NCBI GenBank assembly: GCA_947500435.1
Contig: CANMRV010000008.1
Coordinates: forward strand, 1 to 64,000
Source of the DNA: an uncultured Flavobacteriaceae bacterium
GTDB lineage: Bacteria; Bacteroidota; Bacteroidia; Flavobacteriales; Flavobacteriaceae
Direction of reading: 5' to 3'
Length of the DNA stretch: 64,000 nt
The translations under genes and the position numbers were made by a program. Below the pieces are notes generated by a model. The model saw only the letters and a list, made by a program, of their open reading frames with translations. It was not told the origin of the DNA and did no database searches. Positions 8,272 to 17,270 of the stretch are shown one piece after another (the stretch's first letter is position 1; each line of letters starts with the position of its first letter).

Positions 8272-8523
8272 CTAGGGTGCCGCAGTGATGGGCTTAAGGG
8301 TGTCGATTGCCTTTAATTTTTTCTTTTTTTCCTCTTTATCAAGTCGTTTTTCGATAGGTCTTTGTCTGTTCAATTGCGGAAGTGACTTTTCGGTTTCTTG
8401 ATGTTCTGTAGACGGAACTGCATTTTTATCCTGTTCCACATCACGTTTTTTTTCAATACCGTTCTGACATGAAATGAGATGGAAATAACATAGTATTACG
8501 AACACAATTCGGGAGGATTTCAT
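8272..8523 (-). CDS. Small hypothetical lipoprotein
   Basis: 83 residues. A signal sequence (MKSSRIVFVILCYFHL) ends in the lipobox LISC, giving a lipid-anchored cysteine at position 20. The remainder is strongly charged and low in complexity (KKRDVEQDKNAV, RLDKEEKKKKLKAID) with no domain recognised. It starts 18 bp after the Kdo transferase stop and may be co-transcribed with it. The fold is probably disordered. Function unknown. Confidence 0.65.
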   Translation of the reverse strand: MKSSRIVFVILCYFHLISCQNGIEKKRDVEQDKNAVPSTEHQETEKSLPQLNRQRPIEKRLDKEEKKKKLKAIDTLKPITAAP

Positions 8524-8541
8524 AGTTACTGAAAATTGAGG

Positions 8542-9777
8542 CTACAGTAATCTACGAATGAAATCAATGATTTGGACGCTTGCGCCCTTGTTTTTAGATA
8601 TATAAGAAGCATTGACTTCACCAGTTCTTTGAAGTAATTCTTGATTGTCCAAAAGTTTTTTGACTTGTTCACCAAAACTCCATTGGTCCTCAATAGGCAA
8701 TAAACCTTTTGAAGAGACTAAGTCCTCTGCTTCCTTGAATCCGGAATAATTAGGTCCGATTAATACAGGAATTCCAAAGACCGCAGGTTCTAGGGTATTG
8801 TGAAGTCCGGTTGCAAAACCGCCGCCCACATATGCTATATCTGCATAGCTATAAATTCTGGTAAGCATACCTATGGTATCAATAATAAGAACTTCGAAGT
8901 CGCCAATAGTTTCTTCGTTAAGTTTGGAATAGACTACCGTTTTCTTGGTAATGGCACCTGCAAGGCCTAAAACTTTGTCTGTTTTAATGGTGTGCGGTGC
9001 GATGACGAACTTTAATTTCTTTGGGGCATGGTTGATGTAGTTAATAAGAATCGCTTCATCTTCTGGCCATGTGCTTCCTGCTACAAAGCAGAGGCGATCT
9101 TTTTTGAATTTTTTCATAAAAGACAACGAATTGTCCCGTTCTAAAATTTCCGAAACACGATCAAGACGTGTATCGCCAGATATCGTTGTGTTATTTATAT
9201 GGATGGATTTTAGCAATTTCTGTGAGCTTTCGTTCTGGACAAAAATATGAGTAAAGGTTGCCAAAGCTTTTCGTATGAAGCTTCCATATCCTTTGAAGTA
9301 AATCTGATCCTTTTTAAAAATTGCAGATACAAGTACCGTTGGAATTTGCCTTGCTTTTAGTTCATACAAATAGTTGGGCCATATCTCGTATTTAACAAAA
9401 ATTACCATTTTTGGTTCAACCAGGGTAATGAATCGTTTTACGTTTTGATTCGTATCCATGGGAAGATAGGTGACTACATCTGCCGCTGAAGTGTTTTTTT
9501 TAATTTCATATCCTGAAGGGGAAAAAAAAGTAACTAGAATTTTATAGGAAGGATATTCGAGCATTAGTTTTTCAATAATCGGAAGCCCTTGTTCAAATTC
9601 TCCTAAAGAAGCGGCGTGCATCCAGATAACAGAATCATCTTTTGAAATGGTCTTTTCAAGTATTACAAAAGTCTCTTTCCTTCCATCGACAAAAAGCTTC
9701 AATTTAGAACTGAAAAGTGCCGCTATTTTCAAGAGGAACCAAGCAATATGGGCAATCAGATTGTAGACGAGATTCAA
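8542..9777 (-). CDS. waaA: 3-deoxy-D-manno-octulosonic acid (Kdo) transferase
   Basis: 411 residues, the usual size of WaaA/KdtA. The enzyme transfers Kdo from CMP-Kdo to lipid IV-A at the cytoplasmic face of the inner membrane, starting the lipopolysaccharide core. Evidence: an N-terminal membrane-associated helix (NLIAHIAWFLLKIAALF), the conserved MHAASLGEFEQGLPII segment with the catalytic Glu, VFVKYEIWPNYL, the FVAGSTWPEDEAIL motif opening the second GT-B half, and YVGGGFATGLHNTLEPAVFG for nucleotide binding. It is transcribed divergently from the DegT aminotransferase gene. Whether it adds one or two Kdo residues cannot be read from the sequence. Confidence 0.95.
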   Translation of the reverse strand: MNLVYNLIAHIAWFLLKIAALFSSKLKLFVDGRKETFVILEKTISKDDSVIWMHAASLGEFEQGLPIIEKLMLEYPSYKILVTFFSPSGYEIKKNTSAADVVTYLPMDTNQNVKRFITLVEPKMVIFVKYEIWPNYLYELKARQIPTVLVSAIFKKDQIYFKGYGSFIRKALATFTHIFVQNESSQKLLKSIHINNTTISGDTRLDRVSEILERDNSLSFMKKFKKDRLCFVAGSTWPEDEAILINYINHAPKKLKFVIAPHTIKTDKVLGLAGAITKKTVVYSKLNEETIGDFEVLIIDTIGMLTRIYSYADIAYVGGGFATGLHNTLEPAVFGIPVLIGPNYSGFKEAEDLVSSKGLLPIEDQWSFGEQVKKLLDNQELLQRTGEVNASYISKNKGASVQIIDFIRRLL

Positions 9778-9893
9778 ATCAAAATTCTTTGCAGCGAAAA
9801 TACACTTCTTTGGCCTAAAATCATTGCGGGTGGTTTCGTATTTTTACCATCTAATGTGGGGCATAGCTATTATTTTTAACATAATTCTCTTTC

Positions 9894-11048
9894 ATGAAGA
9901 AAATTCAAATGGTTGATCTAAAAGGTCAATATCACGGAATTAAAGAACAAGTAAACACTTCAATTGATGCTATTTTAGAAAGTTCCGCCTTTATCAACGG
10001 GCCGGATGTAAAAGAATTCCAAAAGGAACTGGAGGAGTATTTGGGGGTGAAACATGTTATTCCTTGTGCTAATGGTACAGATGCACTTCAAATAGCCATG
10101 ATGGGCTTGGGCTTAAAACCTGGTGATGAGGTTATTACTGCAGATTTTACTTTCGCGGCTACGGTTGAGGTGATTGCCTTATTGCAATTGACTCCTGTTT
10201 TGGTTGATGTTGAACCTGATACTTTTAATATTGATGTAGCTGCAATTGAAAGAGCTATTACCCCAAGAACAAAAGCAATTGTCCCCGTTCACTTATTCGG
10301 ACAATGTGCCAATATGGATGCCATTCTTGAACTTGCAGAAAAGCGTAGCTTATATATAATCGAGGATAACGCTCAGGCAATAGGAGCCAGCCATACCTTC
10401 AAGAACGGGAAGAAACAAAAAGCAGGTACTATGGGGCATGTTGGTTCTACTTCTTTTTTTCCTTCAAAGAACTTAGGATGCTATGGTGATGGTGGAGCAA
10501 TATTTACGAATGATGATACATTGGCCCATACGATTAGGGGAATTGTAAACCACGGAATGTACGAGCGTTATCATCATGATGTGGTCGGTGTAAATTCTAG
10601 ATTAGATACCTTACAAGCTGCTGTTTTAAGAGCAAAACTTCCGAAGTTAGATGAATATTGCGATGCAAGAAGAGATGCAGCTCGTAAATTTAATAAAGCA
10701 TTTGAAGGGCAAGAAAATATTGTAACTCCGAAAACGGTTAATGGCTGTGCTGGAATTTGTGATACCTGTGACTGTCATGTTTTTCATCAGTATACCTTGA
10801 AGATTACAAACGGAAAAAGAGATGCGCTAGTTGAACATTTTCAAGAAAAAGGAATTCCCTGCGGAGTCTATTACCCGATACCTCTTCATAAGCAGAAGGC
10901 GTATTTAGATGATAGGTATAAGGAAGAAAATTTTATTGTAACCAATCAACTGATTAAAGAAGTTATTTCTTTACCGATGCACACAGAACTTGACGATGAG
11001 CAGATTAACTATATTACATCTACGGTTATCGGTTTTGTAAACGGTTAA
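9894..11048 (+). CDS. DegT/DnrJ/EryC1/StrS family PLP aminotransferase
   Basis: 384 residues. The family makes amino sugars by transamination of nucleotide-linked keto sugars. Visible features: substrate-binding GTDALQIAMMGLGLKPGDEV, the PLP-contact EDNAQAIGA, and the Schiff-base lysine at about residue 192 in FFPSKNLGCYGDGGA. Residues 285-294 form an unusual Cys cluster (CAGICDTCDC) before HVFHQYTL, where family members normally have a short loop. galE follows 52 bp downstream, so both probably supply sugars for surface polysaccharide or O-antigen. The exact substrate is not determined; a WecE- or Per-like role is equally possible. Confidence 0.9.
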   Translation: MKKIQMVDLKGQYHGIKEQVNTSIDAILESSAFINGPDVKEFQKELEEYLGVKHVIPCANGTDALQIAMMGLGLKPGDEVITADFTFAATVEVIALLQLTPVLVDVEPDTFNIDVAAIERAITPRTKAIVPVHLFGQCANMDAILELAEKRSLYIIEDNAQAIGASHTFKNGKKQKAGTMGHVGSTSFFPSKNLGCYGDGGAIFTNDDTLAHTIRGIVNHGMYERYHHDVVGVNSRLDTLQAAVLRAKLPKLDEYCDARRDAARKFNKAFEGQENIVTPKTVNGCAGICDTCDCHVFHQYTLKITNGKRDALVEHFQEKGIPCGVYYPIPLHKQKAYLDDRYKEENFIVTNQLIKEVISLPMHTELDDEQINYITSTVIGFVNG

Positions 11049-11100
11049 TGCTATATATCCTTAGTTTAGCAGGTGAACACAACCATATAAATAATAGCGA

Positions 11101-12123
11101 ATGAAAATCCTAGTTACGGGAGGTTTAGGTTTTATAGGCTCACACACTGTAGTCGAATTGCAAAATGATGGTTTTGAGGTGGTAATTATCGATGACTGTT
11201 CGAACTCATCTGAAAAAGTTCTAGAAGGAATTACTAGCATTACTGGAAAGACTCCAATTTTTGAAAAAATAGATTTAAAAGAAAAAGATGATGTTGCTGA
11301 TTTTTTCAAGAGGTATCATGACATCACCGGAGTGATTCACTTTGCTGCCTCTAAGGCAGTAGGGGAAAGTGTTGAGAACCCTTTGCTGTATTACGAGAAC
11401 AACATCGGCACATTGGTTTATATGCTAAAAGAGCTTTCCAAAAAGGAACGCTCTAACTTTATTTTTAGTTCTTCATGCACTGTTTATGGCCAAGCTGATG
11501 AGATGCCCATTACAGAAAGTGCTCCTGTAAAAGTTGCCGAATCACCTTATGGAAACACCAAGCAGATGGGTGAAGAAATTATTGCAGATACATGTAAGGT
11601 AACTCAAGGTCTTAATGCTATCGCACTTCGTTATTTTAATCCCATGGGTGCCCACCCCAGTGCCGAAATAGGGGAATTACCTTTAGGTGTTCCTCAGAAT
11701 CTGGTTCCTTTTATTACTCAAACAGGGGTAGGACTTCGAGACGAGCTTTCTGTTTATGGTAATGATTATCCAACGAAAGATGGCACAGCTGTTCGTGACT
11801 ATATCTATGTTGTAGACTTGGCAAAGGCACATGTAATAGCCTTAAAGCGTTTAATGGAAGGTAAAAACCAATCTAACTATGAAGTATTCAATGTCGGCAC
11901 AGGTACTGGAAGTTCGGTTTTAGAGGTTATCCAAAGTTTTGAAAGAGTCTCTGGAAAAAAATTGAACTATAAGATTGTTGATAGAAGACCAGGGGATGTA
12001 ATATCAGCCTATGCTGATACAGCTAAGGCAAATGAAGAATTAGGATGGAAATCAGAATATACACTAGATCAAGCTATGAAATCGGCTTGGGTCTGGGAGC
12101 AAAAGGTTCGAAATAAATCCTAA
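11101..12123 (+). CDS. galE: UDP-glucose 4-epimerase
   Basis: 340 residues of the extended short-chain dehydrogenase family. It interconverts UDP-glucose and UDP-galactose with bound NAD. Visible: the Rossmann start TGGLGFIGSHTVVEL, the IHFAASKAVGESV segment, the serine motif SSSCTVYG, the catalytic YGNTKQMGEE (YxxxK), RYFNPMGAHPS, and the C-terminal VFNVGTGTGSSVLEV and RRPGDV, which together are specific to GalE rather than to other epimerases. It lies behind the DegT aminotransferase in the same direction and is followed by its own terminator. Confidence 0.95.
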   Translation: MKILVTGGLGFIGSHTVVELQNDGFEVVIIDDCSNSSEKVLEGITSITGKTPIFEKIDLKEKDDVADFFKRYHDITGVIHFAASKAVGESVENPLLYYENNIGTLVYMLKELSKKERSNFIFSSSCTVYGQADEMPITESAPVKVAESPYGNTKQMGEEIIADTCKVTQGLNAIALRYFNPMGAHPSAEIGELPLGVPQNLVPFITQTGVGLRDELSVYGNDYPTKDGTAVRDYIYVVDLAKAHVIALKRLMEGKNQSNYEVFNVGTGTGSSVLEVIQSFERVSGKKLNYKIVDRRPGDVISAYADTAKANEELGWKSEYTLDQAMKSAWVWEQKVRNKS

Positions 12124-12150
12124 GTTAAAAGAACATTTCAAAAGGAGTAG

Positions 12151-12187
12151 TGCCATGGAAATTTGTATATTTCATGGCATTTTTATT
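12151..12187 (+). terminator. Terminator of galE
   Basis: TGCCATG and CATGGCA flank an imperfect AT-rich stem-loop, followed by a T-rich tract. It ends just before the amidohydrolase start at 12202. Confidence 0.6.
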
Positions 12188-12201
12188 TAAACCAACCTAT
12201 A

Positions 12202-13476
12202 ATGAAAAAATTAGTCTTTGCTCTCTCTCTCTTCTCTATAACTTTTATATCGGCTCAAGACACCTATCTGCAATGTGGAAATATTGTCGATACTGAATCT
12301 GGAAAAATATTAAAAGAAAAAACAATTGTAGTTTCAGGGAATAAAATCAAAAACATTCAAAACGGATTTGTAAATGGCTCCGGTGATGATAAAACGATTG
12401 ACCTAAAAACAAAAACGGTACTACCAGGATTTATTGATATGCATGTTCATATTGAAGGAGAATCTAGCCCAACAAGATATATAGAGCGTTTTACTAAAAA
12501 CAAAGAGGATGTTGCATTTCAATCCACAGTTTATGCGGAAAGAACACTAATGGCCGGATTTACAACAGTGCGTGATTTAGGAGGTTCCGGAGTAAATATC
12601 GCTTTGCGAAATGCTATTAATAAAGGCATAGTAAAAGGGCCAAGAATTTTTACGGCTGGCAAGGCCATCGGTACCACAGGTGGGCATGCTGATCCCACCA
12701 ACGGCATGAGGATGGATTTAAGGGGTAATCCGGGTCCTAAAGAAGGCGTGGTAAACTCTCCCGAAGACGCAAAGAAGGCAGTGCGTCAACGCTACAAAGA
12801 TGGGGCCGATGTTATCAAAATAACGGCTACGGGCGGAGTTATGAGCGTTGCAAAAAATGGACAGAATCCACAATTCACGGTTGAGGAAATTAAAGGAATC
12901 GTTGATACCGCCAAAGATTATGGAATGTTAACTGCGGCTCATGCCCATGGTGATGAGGGTATGCGAAGAGCAGTTGTTGCCGGAATTAAAACTATTGAAC
13001 ACGGTACCTTGATGGAAGAAGAAACAATGGACTTAATGGTGAAGCATAACACTTACTTGGTTCCAACGATATCTGCGGGAAAAGCTGCTGCTAAGATGGC
13101 TGATATTCCAGGATTTCTACCTCCCGTAGTGGCGAAGAAGGCACGTGAGATTGGCCCTGTAAGTCAAGTCACCTTTGGGAAGGCCTACAAGAAAGGTGTG
13201 CCAATAGCTTTCGGTACCGATGCAGGCGTTTCTCCGCACGGTGAAAATGGTAAAGAATTCGGATTCATGCACGAAGCGGGAATGCCAATAATGAAAACGA
13301 TTCAAGCGGCTACTGTAACAAACGCTGACCTCCTCGGAATGGCTAATGAGCTCGGACAACTAAAAGAAGGATTTATTGCAGATATTGTGGCGGTTGATGA
13401 AGACCCTACAAAAAACGTGAATACCCTAGAAAATGCAGTTTTTGTAATGAAAGAGGGTATAGTTTACAAACAGTAA
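12202..13476 (+). CDS. Secreted amidohydrolase family metallo-enzyme (imidazolonepropionase/prolidase-like)
   Basis: 424 residues from the ATG at 12202, which is followed by a good signal peptide (MKKLVFALSLFSITFISAQ). An upstream start is disfavoured because it would precede the signal and overlap the galE terminator. Metal-binding motifs of a two-metal amidohydrolase are all visible: DMHVHIEGE, a probable carboxylated Lys in DVIKITATGGV, AAHAHGDEG, IEHGTLM and FGTDAGVSP. Related periplasmic Bacteroidota and Xanthomonas enzymes cleave Xaa-Pro or N-acylated amino acids, so a peptide-type substrate is likely but not proven. The following 117-residue gene begins 6 bp later. Confidence 0.88.
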   Translation: MKKLVFALSLFSITFISAQDTYLQCGNIVDTESGKILKEKTIVVSGNKIKNIQNGFVNGSGDDKTIDLKTKTVLPGFIDMHVHIEGESSPTRYIERFTKNKEDVAFQSTVYAERTLMAGFTTVRDLGGSGVNIALRNAINKGIVKGPRIFTAGKAIGTTGGHADPTNGMRMDLRGNPGPKEGVVNSPEDAKKAVRQRYKDGADVIKITATGGVMSVAKNGQNPQFTVEEIKGIVDTAKDYGMLTAAHAHGDEGMRRAVVAGIKTIEHGTLMEEETMDLMVKHNTYLVPTISAGKAAAKMADIPGFLPPVVAKKAREIGPVSQVTFGKAYKKGVPIAFGTDAGVSPHGENGKEFGFMHEAGMPIMKTIQAATVTNADLLGMANELGQLKEGFIADIVAVDEDPTKNVNTLENAVFVMKEGIVYKQ

Positions 13477-13482
13477 TTAAAT

Positions 13483-13836
13483 ATGCTCCCAGATTTTCCA
13501 GATAGCACAACTCTTTTTCAAACGGCAGAAAAACAACGGCTGTATCAAAAGTTGATTACCCAATTACAAAAGGATTTTGCCTTGGCGAATATTGATATCG
13601 ATTTGTTTTCTGATATCGAGTCCAATGCCTTAAAAACCCTTCTTCACGAAAAAATCTATTATCTAATTTTAGAAAAATTCACAGAGTATCTTAATCTTCT
13701 TTATGTTATCGATGTGCCAGAAAAAGCGTTCAAAGAAATACATATGACTGATGCTGTTGAGGTAGCTGAACAGGTTGCTTTTTTGGTGCTAAAAAGAGAG
13801 TTGCAAAAGGTTTGGTTGAAGGCGAAATATCCCTAA
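13483..13836 (+). CDS. Conserved hypothetical protein
   Basis: 117 residues, soluble and mostly helical (SDIESNALKTLLHEKIYYLI, VEVAEQVAFLVLKRELQKVW), without signal peptide, membrane segment or recognised motif. It starts 6 bp after the amidohydrolase stop, so it is probably in the same transcript. Its end overlaps the convergent barrel gene by 4 bp. The coding look is good. Function unknown. Confidence 0.7.
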   Translation: MLPDFPDSTTLFQTAEKQRLYQKLITQLQKDFALANIDIDLFSDIESNALKTLLHEKIYYLILEKFTEYLNLLYVIDVPEKAFKEIHMTDAVEVAEQVAFLVLKRELQKVWLKAKYP

Positions 13837-14366
13837 AAGTATACCCTCACGAAAGGCACCCAAGCATTAAAGTAAATACTTTTGTCCTCATCATAAAGTA
13901 CATTGTAGCGAATGCCCACCGTGGCAAACTGGGTTCTATATCCAAGCCCTAAAAAGAGCGCAGGTGACCAGAAATCATTTTCGAGAGTTGTGGTAGTAGT
14001 TTGAAAAGAACTATTGACACGCAGTTGTTCATACTCCCCAGAAATTTGAAGTTGAGGTATAGGGTTGGCGAGTACTATGGCACTTGGCCCGTAAGCCCAA
14101 AATTTCTGATTATTGAATTTGTAAAAATTGACATTTGCTCCAATTCCTGCAGCGACATAATCATTGAATTGATAAATGGCACTAGGTGAAATCGTGCCGT
14201 TGAAACCTCCATTTGAAAAACCAACACCAATACCTCCACCAAAGCGAACCTTATTCCAAAAGTCACTTTTCTGGGCTGGGTTTTGAGCGAAACAAGTTAG
14301 ACTTCCTAAGAAAAGGAAAACTCCAAAAAGGAGCATTTTTAAACCTGAGGGAACAATTTTGTTCAT
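13833..14366 (-). CDS. Outer-membrane beta-barrel protein of unknown function
   Basis: 177 residues. A signal peptide (LLFGVFLFLGSLTCFAQ) is followed by regularly spaced amphipathic strands (RFGGGIGVGFSNGG, YVAAGIGANVNFY, LFLGLGYRTQFATVGIRYN) and a final Phe (PFVRVYF), the usual recognition signal for barrel insertion. Proteins of this kind in Flavobacteria are, to my recollection, sometimes labelled alpha-ketoglutarate decarboxylase because they lie beside sucA, as here. Nothing in the sequence supports an enzyme; a small porin or barrel is the better call. It is divergent from sucA. Confidence 0.8.
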   Translation of the reverse strand: MNKIVPSGLKMLLFGVFLFLGSLTCFAQNPAQKSDFWNKVRFGGGIGVGFSNGGFNGTISPSAIYQFNDYVAAGIGANVNFYKFNNQKFWAYGPSAIVLANPIPQLQISGEYEQLRVNSSFQTTTTTLENDFWSPALFLGLGYRTQFATVGIRYNVLYDEDKSIYFNAWVPFVRVYF

Positions 14367-14467
14367 AATATTCGTTTTTTACCAACTAATACATCCCAAG
14401 ATACACCCAGAAATGGGAAATATCGTATTTTTGATATGAATTTATTCCGAAGTGAGATAAAAATTTT

Positions 14468-17248
14468 ATGGATAAATATTCCTTTTTAAACGCTGCACAT
14501 ACTTCTTTTTTTGCAGAGTTATATGACAAGTATTTAACGAGTCCTGATAGTGTTGAACCTAGTTGGCGTGCCTTTTTTCAAGGTTATGATTTTGGAATGG
14601 AAAGTTCTTTAGATGAACTTGACCTTCCCTCAGCTAATGGAGCAGTGGCAATCCCACAATCAGTTCAAAAAGAGTTTCAAGTAGTGAAACTCATTGATGG
14701 CTATCGCAGCAGAGGACATTTGTTTACTAGAACGAACCCAGTTCGTGAAAGACGCAAATATGTGCCTACCCTTGAAATTGAGAATTTCGGATTGAGTGAT
14801 GCCGATTTAGATACGGTTTTTACTGCTGGAGAAATATTGGGAATAGGACCAAGTTCTTTGCGCAACATTACAAGACATCTGACGAACATTTATTGTGATG
14901 CAATAGGTGTGGAGTATATGTACATTCGAAAACCGGAACGTGTAAAGTGGATTCAGAACTGGATAAACGTCAACGACAACCAGCCTAAGTTCAATAACAA
15001 CAGAAAGAAACATATTCTAAAAAAATTAAGTCAAGCGGTTTCTTTTGAAAGCTTTTTGCACACAAAGTATGTAGGTCAAAAACGTTTTTCCTTAGAAGGG
15101 AATGAATCGCTCATTCCGGGACTTGATGCAATTGTTGAACGTGCCGCAGAAATGGGTGTAGAGCAATTCATTATGGGTATGGCGCACAGAGGGCGTTTGA
15201 ATGTCTTGACCAATATTTTCGGAAAGTCAGCTAAGGATATTTTTAGCGAGTTTGATGGTAAAGATTATGAACAGGAGATTTTTGATGGTGACGTGAAATA
15301 CCATTTGGGTTGGACTTCCGATAGAAAATCTGACAACGGGAATAAGATTAAAATGAATATCGCGCCGAACCCTTCTCACCTAGAGACTGTAGGGGCGGTT
15401 GTCGAAGGAATTGCAAGAGCCAAGCAAGATGCGCAATATGCCGACGATTTTTCGAAAGTACTACCTATAGTTGTGCACGGTGACGCGGCCATTGCTGGGC
15501 AAGGTCTGATTTATGAGTTGGTTCAAATGGCAACGCTTGATGGCTATAAAACCAATGGAACTATTCATATTGTGGTAAATAACCAAATTGGTTTTACTAC
15601 AAACTATTTAGATGCTAGGTCATCTACGTATTGTACTGATGTTGGTAAGGTTACTTTGAGTCCGGTATTGCATGTGAATGCTGATGATGCAGAGGCTGTT
15701 GTGCATGCTTCCCTTTTTGCTTTGGAATATCGAATGCGTTTCAATAGAGATGTTTTCTTAGATTTATTGGGATATCGTAAGTATGGCCATAACGAAGGTG
15801 ATGAACCTCGTTTCACCCAACCAAAATTGTACAAGGCAATTGCTAGGCATTCGAACCCACGGGATATCTATGCGGCAAAATTGATTGCTGAAGGTATCAT
15901 AGATAATGGTTATGTAAAGCAGCTTGAAAACGAATACAAAGCTTCGCTTGAAGAGGAGCTAGAAGATTCACGTAAAGAAGATAAAACAGTCATCACTCCA
16001 TTTATGGCGGATGAGTGGAAAGGCTTTGAAGACGTTCGTGAATGGGAAATGATGGACGCGGTCGATACCAAATTCAATAAGAAAAAACTAACAGCGATTG
16101 CCAAGGTTATTACCGAGCTGCCTAAAGACAAGAAGTTCTTGCGTAAGGTAGAGAAATTGGTAAACGACCGTAGAAAGATGTTTTTCGAGAATGACAAGCT
16201 CGATTGGGCAATGGGCGAACTTTTGGCCTATGGAACTTTGCTAGAAGAAGGTTTTGGAGTTCGTATTTCAGGGCAAGATGTAGAAAGAGGAACCTTTTCA
16301 CACCGTCACGCGGTAATGAAAGTCGAGGAGAGTGAAGAGGAAGTGCTATTGTTGAATCATCTTTCTGATAAGCAAGGTGATTTCCAAATTTACAACTCCC
16401 TTTTATCTGAATATGGCGTAGTAGGGTTTGACTATGGATATGCCATGGCAAGTCCGAATACCTTGACCATTTGGGAAGCCCAGTTCGGAGATTTCAGCAA
16501 TGGAGCCCAAATCATGATTGACCAATATATCTCTGCCGCCGAAGACAAATGGAAATTGCAAAACGGATTGGTAATGTTGCTTCCGCACGGCTATGAAGGT
16601 CAGGGGGCTGAACATTCATCAGCGCGTATGGAACGTTATTTACAGCTTTGTGCAAGAGATAATATGTATATCGCAGATTGTACAACACCAGCGAATATGT
16701 TTCATTTGTTGAGAAGACAAATGAAGGCTAACTTTAGAAAACCTTTGATTGTATTTACTCCGAAAAGCTTGTTGCGTCACCCAAAAGCGGTTTCAACTGT
16801 TGATGAATTGGCGTCAGGTAGTTTTCAGGAAGTAATAGATGATGCATCCACGGATGTGAAGAAAGTAAAGACTTTGGTATTTTGTACGGGTAAGTTCTAC
16901 TATGATTTACTCGCAGCTAGAGAAGAGCATAAGAGAGCTGATGTTGCCCTGGTTCGAGTAGAGCAATTATTCCCAGTTCCGGCAGACCAGATGAATGCAG
17001 CCATCAAAAAATATAAAAATGTTGATGATTTAGTTTGGGCCCAAGAAGAGCCAAAAAACATGGGTGCATGGAGTCATATGTTGATGCATTTTGATGGTGC
17101 TGGCAAATTTAGAGTAGCATCGCGACGCTTTTATGCTTCGCCAGCGGCAGGTAGTTCTGTGCGTTCTAAAAAACGTCACCAGCAAGTTATAGACTTTGTT
17201 TTTGACAAGACAAAGGATAACATGACCCGACCAACAACTAAAAAATAA
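14468..17248 (+). CDS. sucA: 2-oxoglutarate dehydrogenase E1 component
   Basis: 926 residues, the normal length of the E1 subunit. It decarboxylates 2-oxoglutarate with thiamine diphosphate and passes the succinyl group to the lipoyl arm of E2 in the citric acid cycle. Visible: the N-terminal YSFLNAAHTSFFAELYDKYL helix that docks on E2, GMAHRGRLNVLTNI, the thiamine/metal region HGDAAIAGQG to VVNNQIGFTTN, YRKYGHNEGDEPRFTQP, and the C-terminal transketolase-like half (SHRHAV, PHGYEGQGAEHSSARMER, EEPKNMGAWSHM). sucB begins 22 bp later, forming a two-gene operon. A TATTTTTG at 14426-14433 resembles the Bacteroidota -7 element, but a -33 partner was not found. Confidence 0.97.
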   Translation: MDKYSFLNAAHTSFFAELYDKYLTSPDSVEPSWRAFFQGYDFGMESSLDELDLPSANGAVAIPQSVQKEFQVVKLIDGYRSRGHLFTRTNPVRERRKYVPTLEIENFGLSDADLDTVFTAGEILGIGPSSLRNITRHLTNIYCDAIGVEYMYIRKPERVKWIQNWINVNDNQPKFNNNRKKHILKKLSQAVSFESFLHTKYVGQKRFSLEGNESLIPGLDAIVERAAEMGVEQFIMGMAHRGRLNVLTNIFGKSAKDIFSEFDGKDYEQEIFDGDVKYHLGWTSDRKSDNGNKIKMNIAPNPSHLETVGAVVEGIARAKQDAQYADDFSKVLPIVVHGDAAIAGQGLIYELVQMATLDGYKTNGTIHIVVNNQIGFTTNYLDARSSTYCTDVGKVTLSPVLHVNADDAEAVVHASLFALEYRMRFNRDVFLDLLGYRKYGHNEGDEPRFTQPKLYKAIARHSNPRDIYAAKLIAEGIIDNGYVKQLENEYKASLEEELEDSRKEDKTVITPFMADEWKGFEDVREWEMMDAVDTKFNKKKLTAIAKVITELPKDKKFLRKVEKLVNDRRKMFFENDKLDWAMGELLAYGTLLEEGFGVRISGQDVERGTFSHRHAVMKVEESEEEVLLLNHLSDKQGDFQIYNSLLSEYGVVGFDYGYAMASPNTLTIWEAQFGDFSNGAQIMIDQYISAAEDKWKLQNGLVMLLPHGYEGQGAEHSSARMERYLQLCARDNMYIADCTTPANMFHLLRRQMKANFRKPLIVFTPKSLLRHPKAVSTVDELASGSFQEVIDDASTDVKKVKTLVFCTGKFYYDLLAAREEHKRADVALVRVEQLFPVPADQMNAAIKKYKNVDDLVWAQEEPKNMGAWSHMLMHFDGAGKFRVASRRFYASPAAGSSVRSKKRHQQVIDFVFDKTKDNMTRPTTKK

Positions 17249-17270
17249 TACAGCTAATTATAGAATAATT

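Noticed and set aside
13833..14366. Alpha-ketoglutarate decarboxylase
   Set aside because: The protein is a 177-residue exported barrel without thiamine-binding or any catalytic motif. The label would come only from being next to sucA.
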